From the NCBI GenBank assembly GCA_003008705.1, contig PDUO01000078.1:88130-152129 (forward strand): 64,000 bases of DNA, given 5' to 3'. The stretch comes from Pezicula radicicola. Its lineage: Eukaryota > Ascomycota > Leotiomycetes > Helotiales > Dermateaceae. Both the position numbers and the translations under genes were made by a program. The notes under the pieces are model-generated. The model had not been told where the DNA came from and ran no database searches. It was given only the letters and a program-made list of their open reading frames with translations. Shown one piece after another: positions 11,302 through 21,739 of the stretch. The first letter of the stretch is position 1, and each line of letters starts with the position of its first letter.

Positions 11302-11877
11302 ACCCCACAAAAGCCACACCAACACAGCTCAGAGGATTCTTCTGGGTCAAATCTGATGTCCTGAACATCATTCGCTGTTTCATTATGACCAGGTACATAT
11401 ACATATACAATGTCAACCACTCCCACTCCTTCGTATAAATGATATCATTTATATTTATCTTATACCTCCTCTCGAACTTCATATAAAGCAATTATTGGCT
11501 CTTTGCATCATTAATTTCGATCGCCTCTTGAACGACCCGACGGGCGCTCTAAAAAGCACAAGCGGCATCACAGGCACATGAAGAGGCGTCCTGGTACAAG
11601 ATTTCAGAGCGATGGAGACAGATGAGTCGATAATGATGAGGATACTTTTGTGAGAACCAAAACGAAGAAGAAGAAGAAGGAGACAAAGGTGAAGAGCTTT
11701 GGTTTCTACTTGTTATAGGTACTTGTACAGCCATGATGGTGGCTTGTTGGTAGTGTCCGAGTTATTATGTGGATAATACGGAATGTTTTGGTATTCCTGG
11801 GTTCATTTTTGTTTATTTGTTTCTTTGGGTTGGTTGAATTAGTTCTCTGGGGCCTCATGGGTACGACTTGGGAGGGA

Positions 11878-13408
11878 GTATAGACTTGGAATTGGGACTG
11901 GGATTTCTGGGCTCTTAGGGGTGAGAGTTGTCATGATCCTGCTCATAGTGAGGAGCTCACTGATGTTTTTTATGGTGGTAATAATGAAAGTACGCTGGAA
12001 AACGCAGCTATCAATAATGGTCATAGCTTACCTAGTAAAGGTTCCCTTCTCGACCACGGCGAAGAGTTAGACCGCGCTAGAGAGCAGGACTATATGCAGC
12101 TACCGGTACAGGTACTTTATTCATGGAAACGAAGACGAACAGAAGTTCTCTGTCTCTAATCAATTCCACCACCGGTATTACTGTCACTACGGGTACGGAC
12201 ACTGTCGCGGATATAAAAGGGTTTATGTTCAGATTCGGATTCGAGTTCCAAATTAAAATTTGGCTGGCTCACTCATTTCTAGTGCTATTAACGGTAACGG
12301 GGTCGGTGAAGGTGAAGTTGATGCTGCTAGAGATAGCGGCATCACCCACAAGGATCTCTCACATCTTCCACATTCTTCTCTTTCTCCTCCTCCTCCACCA
12401 CCACCACCTCCTACTCATCTCAGGACGCCTACTTTTGATAGCTATTCAAGTTACAAAGATACCACAAGAATTTTACCTTGATCTCGTGGCCAAAGAGAAG
12501 GCTGTAGTACACAGCAGCTCCGAATGGCAAGGGACGAGTACTCAAACTACCTAATTCCCACAATAATCACGACGCCTCCTGATGACCCTCGAAGCTAATC
12601 CCAATCTCCTTAGTCTACGTTTACATTTCTTTTTTTTTCCCATCTTCATCCTCCTCACATCCTGCTCCCTCTACCTACAATCAAGGAAACCGCCTGCGCC
12701 CTATATATCTGCTTTGACACAACAATGCCGGATATGCAAGGCCTCGAAGGCGCTGGCGCTGCACCCACCGAGGCTGAAGACACATTTTACGACTCGGATT
12801 CTAGTCTCGATTATATCGGTATACGCGAGGGGATCCTTCGTTGGCGTAAGAATGTTCACGATGCAGTTACTAGTGTCGTGGTCATAGGCAATCGCGAAGA
12901 TCTACTTGTGTTTGCGAGAAACAGTATCACCATACATATCTTCATCTCTTCCCAAATCCTCCGATGAAATTTCTTCATTCGCACCACGTGTGTAACCAAG
13001 CGGGGATTTCATTGCCCCAGAAGTTACTGATCAAAGGTATTCAAAACTCACGGGACCAAGAGCTCAAAATATTAGAAAATCCCACAAGAGTAAAACTCCT
13101 CCACAACCTTCAAGTCCCGACAAACCCACAACCCTATCCTTGACATCTTCGTCTATACGCAGAATACTTGGTCTCGGGTGGGAAAGGAGTACCTCAAAGA
13201 GCAACATCAACATATCACTGTATGAAGGTACGATTTTCCGAGCTTTTCCTCCTTGTTCGCCTTCTGCAATTCCTTACTGCCATTATACTAATCTTGTCTA
13301 CTTCCAGATGATAAAGAAATGAACAAGGATGACGAGGGCCGTGTCAGCGATCAAGAGGGAGAACACGAATCCGAAGATACAGGGTTCCGTCGAGGGCTCG
13401 GAGGGTAA
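11878..13408 (+). pseudogene. degraded multi-exon gene, unknown
   Basis: Several consecutive coding-like pieces lie on the plus strand. At 11893-12107 is an acidic stretch (NNESTLENAAINNGHSLPSK...REQDYMQL). At 12260-12481 is GNGVGEGEVDAARDSG with a Pro run. At 12725-12967 is MPDMQGLEGAGAAPTEAED followed by FYDSDSSLDYIGIREGI. At about 13150-13408 is a piece whose intron (GTACGA...TTCCAG) leads into DDKEMNKDDEGRVSDQEGE and a TAA. In-frame stops separate the pieces and no single model joins them. The pieces share an acidic, Asp/Ser-rich style, so they may come from one gene. Function unknown. Confidence 0.35.
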
Positions 13409-13700
13409 TGATGCCATTGATATTGAGGTCACTATAGACGATCCCCAAAACACCAAATTTGCCGACAAGAAGGTATCGTGGGTATCGTTCGGTCAGACGC
13501 CGTTACGCTACGCAACTTGCTGATCTTTTCAGGAACCCATCTAGTATCGAGACCGACACCTTATACCTAGTCAGTAAAAAAAAACTACTCAATTTATTTC
13601 GCTAGGTGCTATACTTATATAGAACTATAGATCTATATCTTGCGTAGGGGCAGGAAATGGCTGAGCCAGTAAAATAGAAGCACTAAGCAGTCGGTAAAGC

Positions 13701-13973
13701 ATGCTTCTAAGAGCCGTAGGACTTGTACCAGAAGATGAATACGACGATATAGGCGAGGAAGATTCAGTTCCTTGTAATCTGAGTAACCCTGCTACTAACT
13801 TTGCATGCGAACTTTGTGCAGCCGAATTTCCGAGCATCGATGTTCCTAGAATGGACAGCGCGAAGTTGGCTATGCACCTTCGAGAATTCAAGTACATCAG
13901 TAGATCCACTACTACTGTCTATACCAAGAATGAATTACTAACTATTACAATGTCTAACCATTTATTTACATAA
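13701..13973 (+). CDS. small acidic ORF, possibly part of the preceding relic
   Basis: ATG-initiated frame of 90 codons: an acidic N-terminus (VPEDEYDDIGEEDSV), then a Cys pair (CELC), then a basic tail. It may be a late exon or fragment of the degraded gene upstream. Nothing in it is diagnostic, so this is a weak call. Confidence 0.25.
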   Translation: MLLRAVGLVPEDEYDDIGEEDSVPCNLSNPATNFACELCAAEFPSIDVPRMDSAKLAMHLREFKYISRSTTTVYTKNELLTITMSNHLFT

Positions 13974-15610
13974 CGACCTCTGAGTCTGCTTCCACAAGTT
14001 ATTTACCCTCTTACTACCCCTCATTACTATCTTTTTCTATATACTATCCATGAAGACATTTGTAAAGCTTATATTTTAAATCTACAAGATCTTACAACAA
14101 GCTAATACCAGACCCATGATACAGGAAAATCAGGCAGGTATATAAGTTAGTTTTAGGCACAGTGCTCTAATGTATCTAAGTGACCCCAGCTTTGGTAGCA
14201 GGTGCAATAATAATGCCGAATTGGCGAATGTACTGTACATATAGATCTAGCGAAGAGACAACAAAAATCATTACACAAAGACCTACTTACTGGGAGCTAT
14301 ATGGACTTAGAAAATATTACATTACATCTTCAACTAGGGCTTCTGTCGGGTCTTAGAGAACTTCAAATCTTCTAAAGCTTTCTACCGGCTCGGGAATAGT
14401 GTGCGTATACCTTACTCATCTTCTGCAGAGGAGGAGTTAAGTGCCTTGCAGGGAATGCTGGCGAGCTTTCTTCTTTTTCTTATTGTTGTTGTTGAGTCTA
14501 TTATTACTTAATACTAAATGGTGAGCTAATGGATGGATACATGTGATAATATACAAAAATATACAACCTAACGCTGTCATGGGATCGCTGTTCTCTGATT
14601 TTGCTCTGATTGATTGATTGATTGATTGATCGATTCTCCCTTCTCTCTATTATCGCCCAGATAGGTTGGGGATGGGATCTAGATTTGAAGATAGAAACCA
14701 TCAGACAGAGGTGTAGAGAGTGTTGTTGATCTTGTTTAATTTCAATACTGTATCGAACGATTTCTAATCTGCAATGGTGTATTGTATCAATATTACTTCC
14801 TACAAATGGTAAAGATGGGATTGTCTCCCACCCAGGAACAGGAAAACGCATAGATGGTCTATCCTTATTACGTACAGTACATGCTTCTCCTACAATAGTA
14901 CTGAGTGGGTATACTGAGCTATAGCCCGTTTTCGGGCAGTGGAGTAACTCTTCTCCTCGAACGACTCACATCGAACGACTCACTTTTCTAATCAGATCTA
15001 TCTCAGCAGCCTCAAGCTTTGCGACTAGTTTTTCTCGTTGGCGTATCATAGCATATGTACCTACCTTACCTTGTAGATATATAAAGTCAGAAAGCAAGGG
15101 TAGTTAGTTGTATTATGGAGGGTGCTTCCTGTTTGTTTTATGCGTACAGACACGAAAGACTCCAGTCCAGCCCGGCTCAGCTAGCCCACCATCCTATACT
15201 CCTGATATATGTATAAAAACAAAAGAAACTCCCAATTTGTTGAATAGCAATGAGGTGGCAATATGTGGGTGGCAAGGTGGAGTTGTATTCTGTGCGGAGC
15301 AAAGAAGCTTTGAAATGAGGCGGTTACACCGTTATATAAGTATTCCAATCTCATTCAACACACGTCTGAAGATGTATGTGAGTGTTCAAACTAACTCTGT
15401 AGCATTTCGATGGTGACATAACAGCTCTCATCTGTACGCGTATTTCCACGCCCATTTCCATTTCCGGAACAATACACTCCTGGAAACACGATCGTCGTTC
15501 ATCTTGTATTCTTCCTTTGAATCGAGAGTGCCCCTTCCAAATTCTAACAAGCGTTAGTAGTGGTGTATCATTGCTCATGCCAGACCTCACAATGCTTGCA
15601 TATTTTGCTT
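13974..15610. other. intergenic / relic region
   Basis: AT-rich, with ATTG tetranucleotide repeats near 14605-14630 and short frames of no coding character. I see no gene here. Confidence 0.4.
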
Positions 15611-15770
15611 CTAGATAGCGTAGTCGTCTTCACGCTTGAGGCGCATCGCGAAAGGTAACTGCAGCGGATTCAGTCTGCGTATGGTTGCCATTGCGCGGAT
15701 ATTTTCGGGTCTGACAAGATGTTCAGCTAGAGCCGGAGGAATCTTTGTACAATCGATGCTCGGTGCACGG
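15611..15770 (-). pseudogene. orphan 3' exon of an unknown protein
   Basis: The minus frame reads APSIDCTKIPPALAEHLV, then RPENIRAMATIRRLNPLQLP, and ends KREDDYAI before a TAG at 15611. An acceptor-like GTCAG precedes it at 15771-15775. Codon use looks coding and the tail is typical of a protein C-terminus. I could not find convincing upstream exons because the amidase relic starts divergently 60 bp away. It is probably the stub of a truncated gene. Confidence 0.35.
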
Positions 15771-15832
15771 CTGACTTACCTGCCCAGGTACCTTCTCCAC
15801 AAACCTCATATTATCATTCCTCCTCCTCAAGC

Positions 15833-18475
15833 ATGACTGAAATGGTCACACGCGTCATATCTCCGCCGTCGCACGCAACGAGAATTGAGGCTGTCATCGG
15901 CAACGTCTCATACTTCCTCATACCTCACGCTACAGTCAGCATCTCGCCTCCCCATCTAACCTCCCTCATCTATGAAAATCCCCAAGGACCTGCCTGACAG
16001 GACATCTACAGAACTTCCTTGGCGGCCTTGCCAGCGTAGACAGTTCCCTGGTACCGACTACTATCATCATCACAACAACAGCAACAGCAACAACAACAAC
16101 ACCTATCAATGAGAATGTCTTGATGCGATCGCTGGAGAATTTCTATCATGAGAGATTGCCCAAAGACGACGCGTTCGATCCCATCTTCTTCCAACACATT
16201 CTATTCTATGGAGCGAGGCAAGATCAAGTGAAGCTCGACGAAGGCTCAATGTCGCTTTTGGGGGATTGGGGCACGAAACACATATCTTTCGTGGCATGTG
16301 ATGCAACTTCCGCTGCGCATCCTCCACCTCCAGGACCGTATGTCCTTGGCAAAGGCCAGACTTGGGAGCCTTGGAGAGTCTATATCGACTGTGACAACAC
16401 CCTGATGATATCGTTCGTACCTGGTAGAGGCGGTAGCAGTTGGTAAGCTTATTCGCATCAGTCAGTACCCAAATTTCTGGATCTCTAACGTCTACAGTGC
16501 TCTGGAAGAACTGGGTTCTACGCTCACATCTAACCAACTCGGAGTCGTTGTTCCCCCAAGGTGTTATTCCGTAAAATCCAAGGAGCAACCACTTGCAGGC
16601 GCGCGCATAGTTGTGAAGGACAATTTTGACATTGAAGGGTTCAAGACTTTCATCTGCAGCAAAGCCTAGCTCGAATACCAGCAACCAGCTAACAAGACAG
16701 CAGCTTATATTTAACGACTCCTTGACCAAGGCACCATTCTTCTGGGCAAAGCAAACCTGCAAGCTTGGATCATACGTGAAGAGCCATTGGAATGAATTGA
16801 CTTCTTGGCACCATTCAACCCTCGCGGCGATGGCTATCAGACTACCTCAGGAAGTAGCAATGGCAGTGGAACTTTTCCGTTGGATCGGACAGTACGTGTG
16901 ATCAAGTTCAAAAGGTTGTAGAACATCTCTGACCATTCACAGCAAACGGAAGTGGCAGGAAGCCTGCACATTGGAACGGCTGCCCCAGTGTTTGACCTAC
17001 CCATGGTGCACTTCCAATAATCGAGGTTACTGGCTTCTGGGGGTAGGTCGATCTTTTGGCTTGCTTATACACCTACTAATAACCTCGTAGGTATTTCGAT
17101 GCACCAGTCTTCTACGGCAGAGATACGACGGTGTTGTGGGACTTTGTCTCAGCCTGGTATGGCGACTCAGCAACGTTGGCAAGCACGAAAATCCCAAAGG
17201 CAATTAGTTGCCTTTACCGAATTCGAAGAGACAAACTGACGGTAGCACAGATACTATCGAAGGTGATTGTGCCTCAAGAGTACATGCTCAATCTCCACGA
17301 AGACCAAGTGAAGCTAGGTCACGCTGTCGCTGACACCGCCACCGAAATCTGCGGTGCTACCAAAGACAGCCCGTCACTATCAAAAGCATGGGACAGCGAC
17401 AAGCCAGACAAAAAGAACCACAGCAACCATCGAGGCGTATCTGAACAGGCAAATAGCGACTCTTTTGTAAGACATGTTAAAAGTGAGAAAATGGCGGCTA
17501 AAGATCTAACAGGCTGGATGCGACCACTACTATTATGATGTGTACTACCAATACTAAGAGTTTTACGCAGTGTACATAAAACAAATTGGTAAGACACCCG
17601 TTGCGAATCGGTACATGAAGTGGGGATGGTTAGCCTCAAACTTCAAATGCACTTCCCTCGCGACACGATGCTAATTGTCATTGCAGGGAGATCCACAACA
17701 AATATACTCAAGAAGAGCGAGACGACCTGTTCAATCGCTTGTCGGTGCACAAGAAATGGCTGCTGGAGGAAGTCTTTCAGCCGTCGGGGGAGGATGTTGC
17801 GACAATGGTCGTGCCGATCGAGAATAGAGAGCCAATTATCGCGACGATCTGCCGTTGTACGTTCGTCCTACTGTTATCTTACAGACATTATAAAGTCTTA
17901 ATGGCAGAGTTAACAGTCCTAGCTAACCATTCTTTCACTAGTCGTATTACGATGGCTATCAATCCCAGCAAGTATGAAGCTACCTAAACCAGAGGAACCG
18001 CAAGGCCTGAAGGGAGACCTGTCGACTACAGAAGTCGCCATGAAGGCTGACGGCAAGAGCATTCCTAAGTATGGAACTAGTGTTGATGGTAATACAACAG
18101 CTTACTTTGTGCTGATCTGATTGTCGACGGGATCTTGCGAGATTCCAAGTACAACACCAGAAGCAGTAACAAGTCTACTGTCGAATTTATTCGCATTTAT
18201 CACCAGCCAAAGAGACTAGACAAGCAGTCCAAACAAGCATTGCAGTTTTTTGAAATGCAGGTTTAACCGCGAGACACAGAGAAAGGTAGGTAGTGTACAG
18301 ACTTGTTGTTTCCTGAGCTATTAGATTAATTGCTTCATAGATGAACCCTCTTCTGGTACTTCAAACCCATCAAGAGTTGGTGACCTTACTCAGTGGTTTC
18401 GCGCCTCTGAATGTCTCACTGGTAATTGGCGGACCTGAAGTTACTGTCATTGGTCAGTCTTTCAAATACAACTTG
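15833..18475 (+). pseudogene. amidase-signature enzyme relic, Arp1-like N-terminal domain
   Basis: The ATG at 15833 opens MTEMVTRVISPPSHATRI and IGNVSYFLIPH, then the frame shifts near 15990. The Arp1-like N-terminal domain continues through LLGDWGTKHI and PPPPGPYVLGKGQTWEPWRV. After an intron (GTAAGC...CTACAG) the amidase core appears: GARIVVKDNFDIEGFK with the catalytic Lys, [10 protein letters not shown] with the Ser/cis-Ser loop, NGSGRKPAHWNG, YFDAPVFYGRD, and near 18450 GGPEVTVIGQSFKY. Such enzymes hydrolyse amides and often sit in fungal metabolite clusters. Stops at 16669 (TAG), 16714 (TAA) and 16792 (TGA) mostly replace Trp, as expected from G-to-A RIP. Recognisable sequence ends where the rRNA fragment begins. 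A possible C-terminal scrap (AGRDLMLREIVKLA) lies near 19184-19225, beyond it. Confidence 0.75.
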
Positions 18476-18489
18476 TATTCCCTATGCGC

Positions 18490-18872
18490 AGAGCTTGAAT
18501 CGTTGATCTCTCATTGTCTTGTATAAGGCTACTCTACTACTTACACGACGGTATCGTACAATTAAGTCGTATGCAAAAGATTTATTCCCACGCATGGTAA
18601 AATTTCAAGACGTCAGCTAGTGTTACGGACTTCCACCGCAGCACCGTTACCGACCAGCTAAGATTCAGGGCCGGGGGCCTATTTGTATCCGACTACCATG
18701 TGTGGGAGGAAATCACCTCTTTCTGGCATAGATTCTAACTTAGAGGTATTCAGCTATTATCTGGCATATAGTAGCTTCGCGGTACTACCTTGTTAAACAG
18801 CCGTAAGAACCAATTATCTAAATCAGCGTTTCCTCTCGTACTAAGCTGAATTACCATTGCGGCGACGGTCAT

Positions 18873-18914
<42 letters not shown>

Positions 18915-18930
18915 CGTCACGTTCCCTATT
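18490..18930 (-). rRNA. 28S rRNA 3'-terminal fragment, degraded, antisense to the amidase
   Basis: The reverse complement reads AATAGGGAACGTGA, GTTTAGACCGTCGTGAGACA, GTTAGTTTTACCCTACTGAT, then AGTACGAGAGGAA (the sarcin-ricin loop). It continues through CCTCTAAGTTAGAATC and GCGTGGGAATAAATC to TACGACTTAATTGTAC and AGTAGAGTAGCC. This is the order seen at the 3' end of eukaryotic large-subunit rRNA. Compared with the conserved sequence as I know it, many differences are C-to-T or G-to-A (GTTCTTACGGCTGTTTAAC for a normally C/G-richer stretch), as expected for a RIP-mutated non-functional copy. Only the last ~440 nt are present. No 18S or 5.8S sequence was seen nearby. Confidence 0.9.
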
Positions 18931-19449
18931 CTATAGTACCGACCTCGCTGTGGCATTTCCTCCACAGCTCAAGTGGCCACTGCTATATCCAGGCTGCGGG
19001 CCCTTCGACAGAGTCATCCTTTCGGATGGGAATAGCACGTCACCTAAGCCATCTCCGGGGAGACGACCAACACCCCCGTATCAACAACCGTCCTGAACCA
19101 ATGCCTATTGGTGTCTCGATCATCGGACCCCCAAGTATGATATCCAAACCTCAACACCAAAACTCAATCGCTAACTCTGGCAGGACGGGATTTGATGCTA
19201 CGTGAAATCGTCAAATTGGCATCTGTGAAGGCGAAGATACCAAAAATGGTGGCAACAGACAGCTCCATCTATACCAATGGGCCTAGATTCTCAGGCTTAA
19301 ACTCAAATGAGACTGGGCAATATCAAGCCTGCAACAAGTTTCCACGGTCGTCTTCCCATCTTAGGTGCTTTGTCATTTCGCTATAATTGTTTTTGCTTCA
19401 GGGTGCTACCTACTCTTGCTTACTTTGGATCAGATAGTATCGTGTCGCT
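18931..19449. other. unassigned sequence after the rRNA fragment
   Basis: GC-richer stretch at 18931-19130 whose plus frame reads LAVAFPPQLKWPLLYPGCG without a recognised family. A possible amidase C-terminal scrap follows at 19184-19225 in a frame ending at 19386. The border at about 18930 is abrupt. Confidence 0.3.
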
Positions 19450-19800
19450 AACATCCCTCTGCCGATGACATGGTATGGTCTCATGAAATAAGCCCAGATG
19501 AATAGAGCTCCAAAACTTGCCTGTTCTTATATCAGCTCCGTCGGTTAATACGCTCAATCGTGGACCAAACTTGACAGCGTTACTTACACTAGATATAAGG
19601 AAGAAAGCCCCCGAAGACGGAGTACTCGCAGTCCGGCCGATAACTAAAAGCCATAACATGATCGGCCCACTAATAAAGTCTCCTATCGTCTCGCCGGTCC
19701 CTAGGACTGTGAATATCTTCGCCGTGTCTACCCTCCCCAGATGCACCTAAGCCTTGAAGGGCCAGATGCAGGCCTTCAGCTGCACCAGCGCAGAACATTG
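19450..19800 (-). pseudogene. major facilitator superfamily transporter fragment
   Basis: The minus frame reads GRVDTAKIFTVLGTGETIGD, then FISGPIMLWLLVIGR and GAFFLISSV. The pattern of a short loop with Arg, then a Gly/Glu-containing helix (TVLGTGETIGDFISGP), then a second helix is typical of the C-terminal half of fungal MFS carriers. Only about two helices remain, and neither end has a start or natural stop. The assignment rests on the pattern alone. Its position between amidase and polyketide synthase relics suggests a cluster export gene. Confidence 0.45.
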
Positions 19801-21557
19801 TTATCAAATGCCAGCGTCCATGAAATTATGCCTCTCTGATAGTTTTGATAATTTTGGTTCGTCATGATCGTGATGACCACTGGCCACAGGATTAATGTGC
19901 CTGTTTTATGAAAGAGTGGAGTCGGGCTCTGCCGCAGCATAATTTAGTGCAAGGCCCATATAAAATTACTGCTCGTCAGTAAAATCTTCCTCTCTTCATC
20001 AACAGCACGATTTTTCATCGAAAGCTTCGTTTTTCCCACCCACCATCCCTATAGTCTATGTATATAGTTGGTTTTAGCCCTACTACGGGAGCGTTTTGGC
20101 AGCAAACAGGCACCCCAGAGCATCATTTCCCATACAAATTAGGAGCAATTCGATGTTGCCGTATGGGCTAAAGCTGCTCTGGGCGTGCCGGTTTAGGCGC
20201 TGCACTCTGGCAAGGCACGAAATAAGATAATATTAAAACCGATCCATATTGATAATAGCGATTGACTTGGTAAGTTCAAAATCAACGAACTAATTCGACG
20301 AAACGAGATGAATAAAGTAGCCATTATGGCACCAGCGGGCGTTGGTGAAGCGAAAGATTGTCGTTTCGCGCAACTCCCATCCAAACTTCCCAGATGCGTA
20401 CTGGAACATAAACGCCTCGGCGGAGAAGACAATCTCTTTTTTGAAGAATATCGTGAACGATATAAATAACAAGGATGGGCAGTGTTTTTGATGGGTGGGC
20501 TAGGCCTGAAAAAGCTTGGATCTATACCTAACCCAATCAAATAAGATAAAAGCCCATTACCTAATAGGATTTTCGGAGGTAGAAACGTGGGCCCAGTGGG
20601 TATAACTACCAAAGATAAATATATCTTCATTTTTGTATACTCTCGTTAAGCGAGCAAGTACCTAAGCGAACCTAAAAAAGAGTAGGGGTTGGAGGCTTGG
20701 GAGATGGCTTGCGGACAGGCGGTAGAGAGCAGTTAAGGAGTGCGTTATGTACAAACGGCAATCAATTACCGAATTTTCAAAAAGAGATGGGGGAGGTTGA
20801 GGGGTGGTAGGGAATAAGTGAGTGGCAATAAATCAGTATAATTGTATTAGATATTGCACTCGCGATGAACTCGCAGCAGCTAAGCAATAAGAACGACATA
20901 TAGCTCGGAATTAAAAAAACGAAAAGAGAATCATCTATGTGTTAGCTAGCCTACGCGCCAAATAAATATTTAAGATTACAACCATTCTCGGCCTCTGCGA
21001 ATCGCGGGTAGGAAGTTAGTGCTCGAGTTGGCCCATCGAGATAAGACGAGAGGAGGAAGGTATTGTTGTTGTTGAAGCTTTTTTTTTTTTTGGTTTTTGG
21101 TTTTTGGTTTTTTTTCTCTCTCTCTCTCTTTTCTGTGCGAGAGGAATGAAGATTAATGACACTGAAGACTGAAGTTACACACCTCACAACTCGCAACTGA
21201 GTTGGGCGACTCGGCAGGGGGGTCGGAAGGGGCTCTCCGTACAAAAAAACCAGCGGATTTAAGGCACCCGTCTGTTCTACCAAAACACCCAAGAAAATTC
21301 AATAAAAATTTAATGAAATTATCTCTTGTAAATTCGAGATAACTCTGATTTAATCAATATACTTTTAGTTAAATTATATTTGATAGTTATTTAATTAGCT
21401 GATTATTTTTGTAGAGTAGCCCGTGTGCAACCCCGCCGGTTTATTTGTACAGTACACGGAGAGGAGAGGGAGGTGGTTGTCTACTCGAGCACCTCAGGTA
21501 TGAACAGAATTGTCGAAAAGACCACCCACCTCCTAACTACGCTGGCACTTGTAAAAG
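19801..21557. other. non-coding region with simple repeats
   Basis: No supported gene. Poly-T/GGTTTTT runs and a CT repeat lie at 21078-21130. Frames at 20193-20630 (minus) and 20951-21292 (minus) are composition artefacts or shadows. From 21300 to 21420 the sequence is strongly AT-rich. Confidence 0.4.
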
Positions 21558-21715
21558 TCCCTTAGCAAAGTAAATCACGATGGCCCAAATGCGACAGCCC
21601 AAGGCAAAGTAAGTCACGACAACCCAAGGTAAAGCAAGTTACAACAGCCCAAGGTAAAGCAAGTTACAATAGCCTAAGGTAAAGTAAATTAGAATAATCT
21701 AGGTTAAATATAATA
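21558..21715. repeat. about 25 bp tandem repeat, six degenerate copies
   Basis: The unit is close to CCCAAGGTAAAGCAAGTTAC plus AACAG. Successive copies drift from C/G-containing (CACGACAACCC) to T/A-containing (TTAGAATAATCT) from left to right. The array abuts the truncated 3' end of the polyketide synthase relic on its right, so it may mark a rearrangement breakpoint. Confidence 0.75.
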
Positions 21716-21739
21716 TTACTATTAAAACCCGTATTTGCG

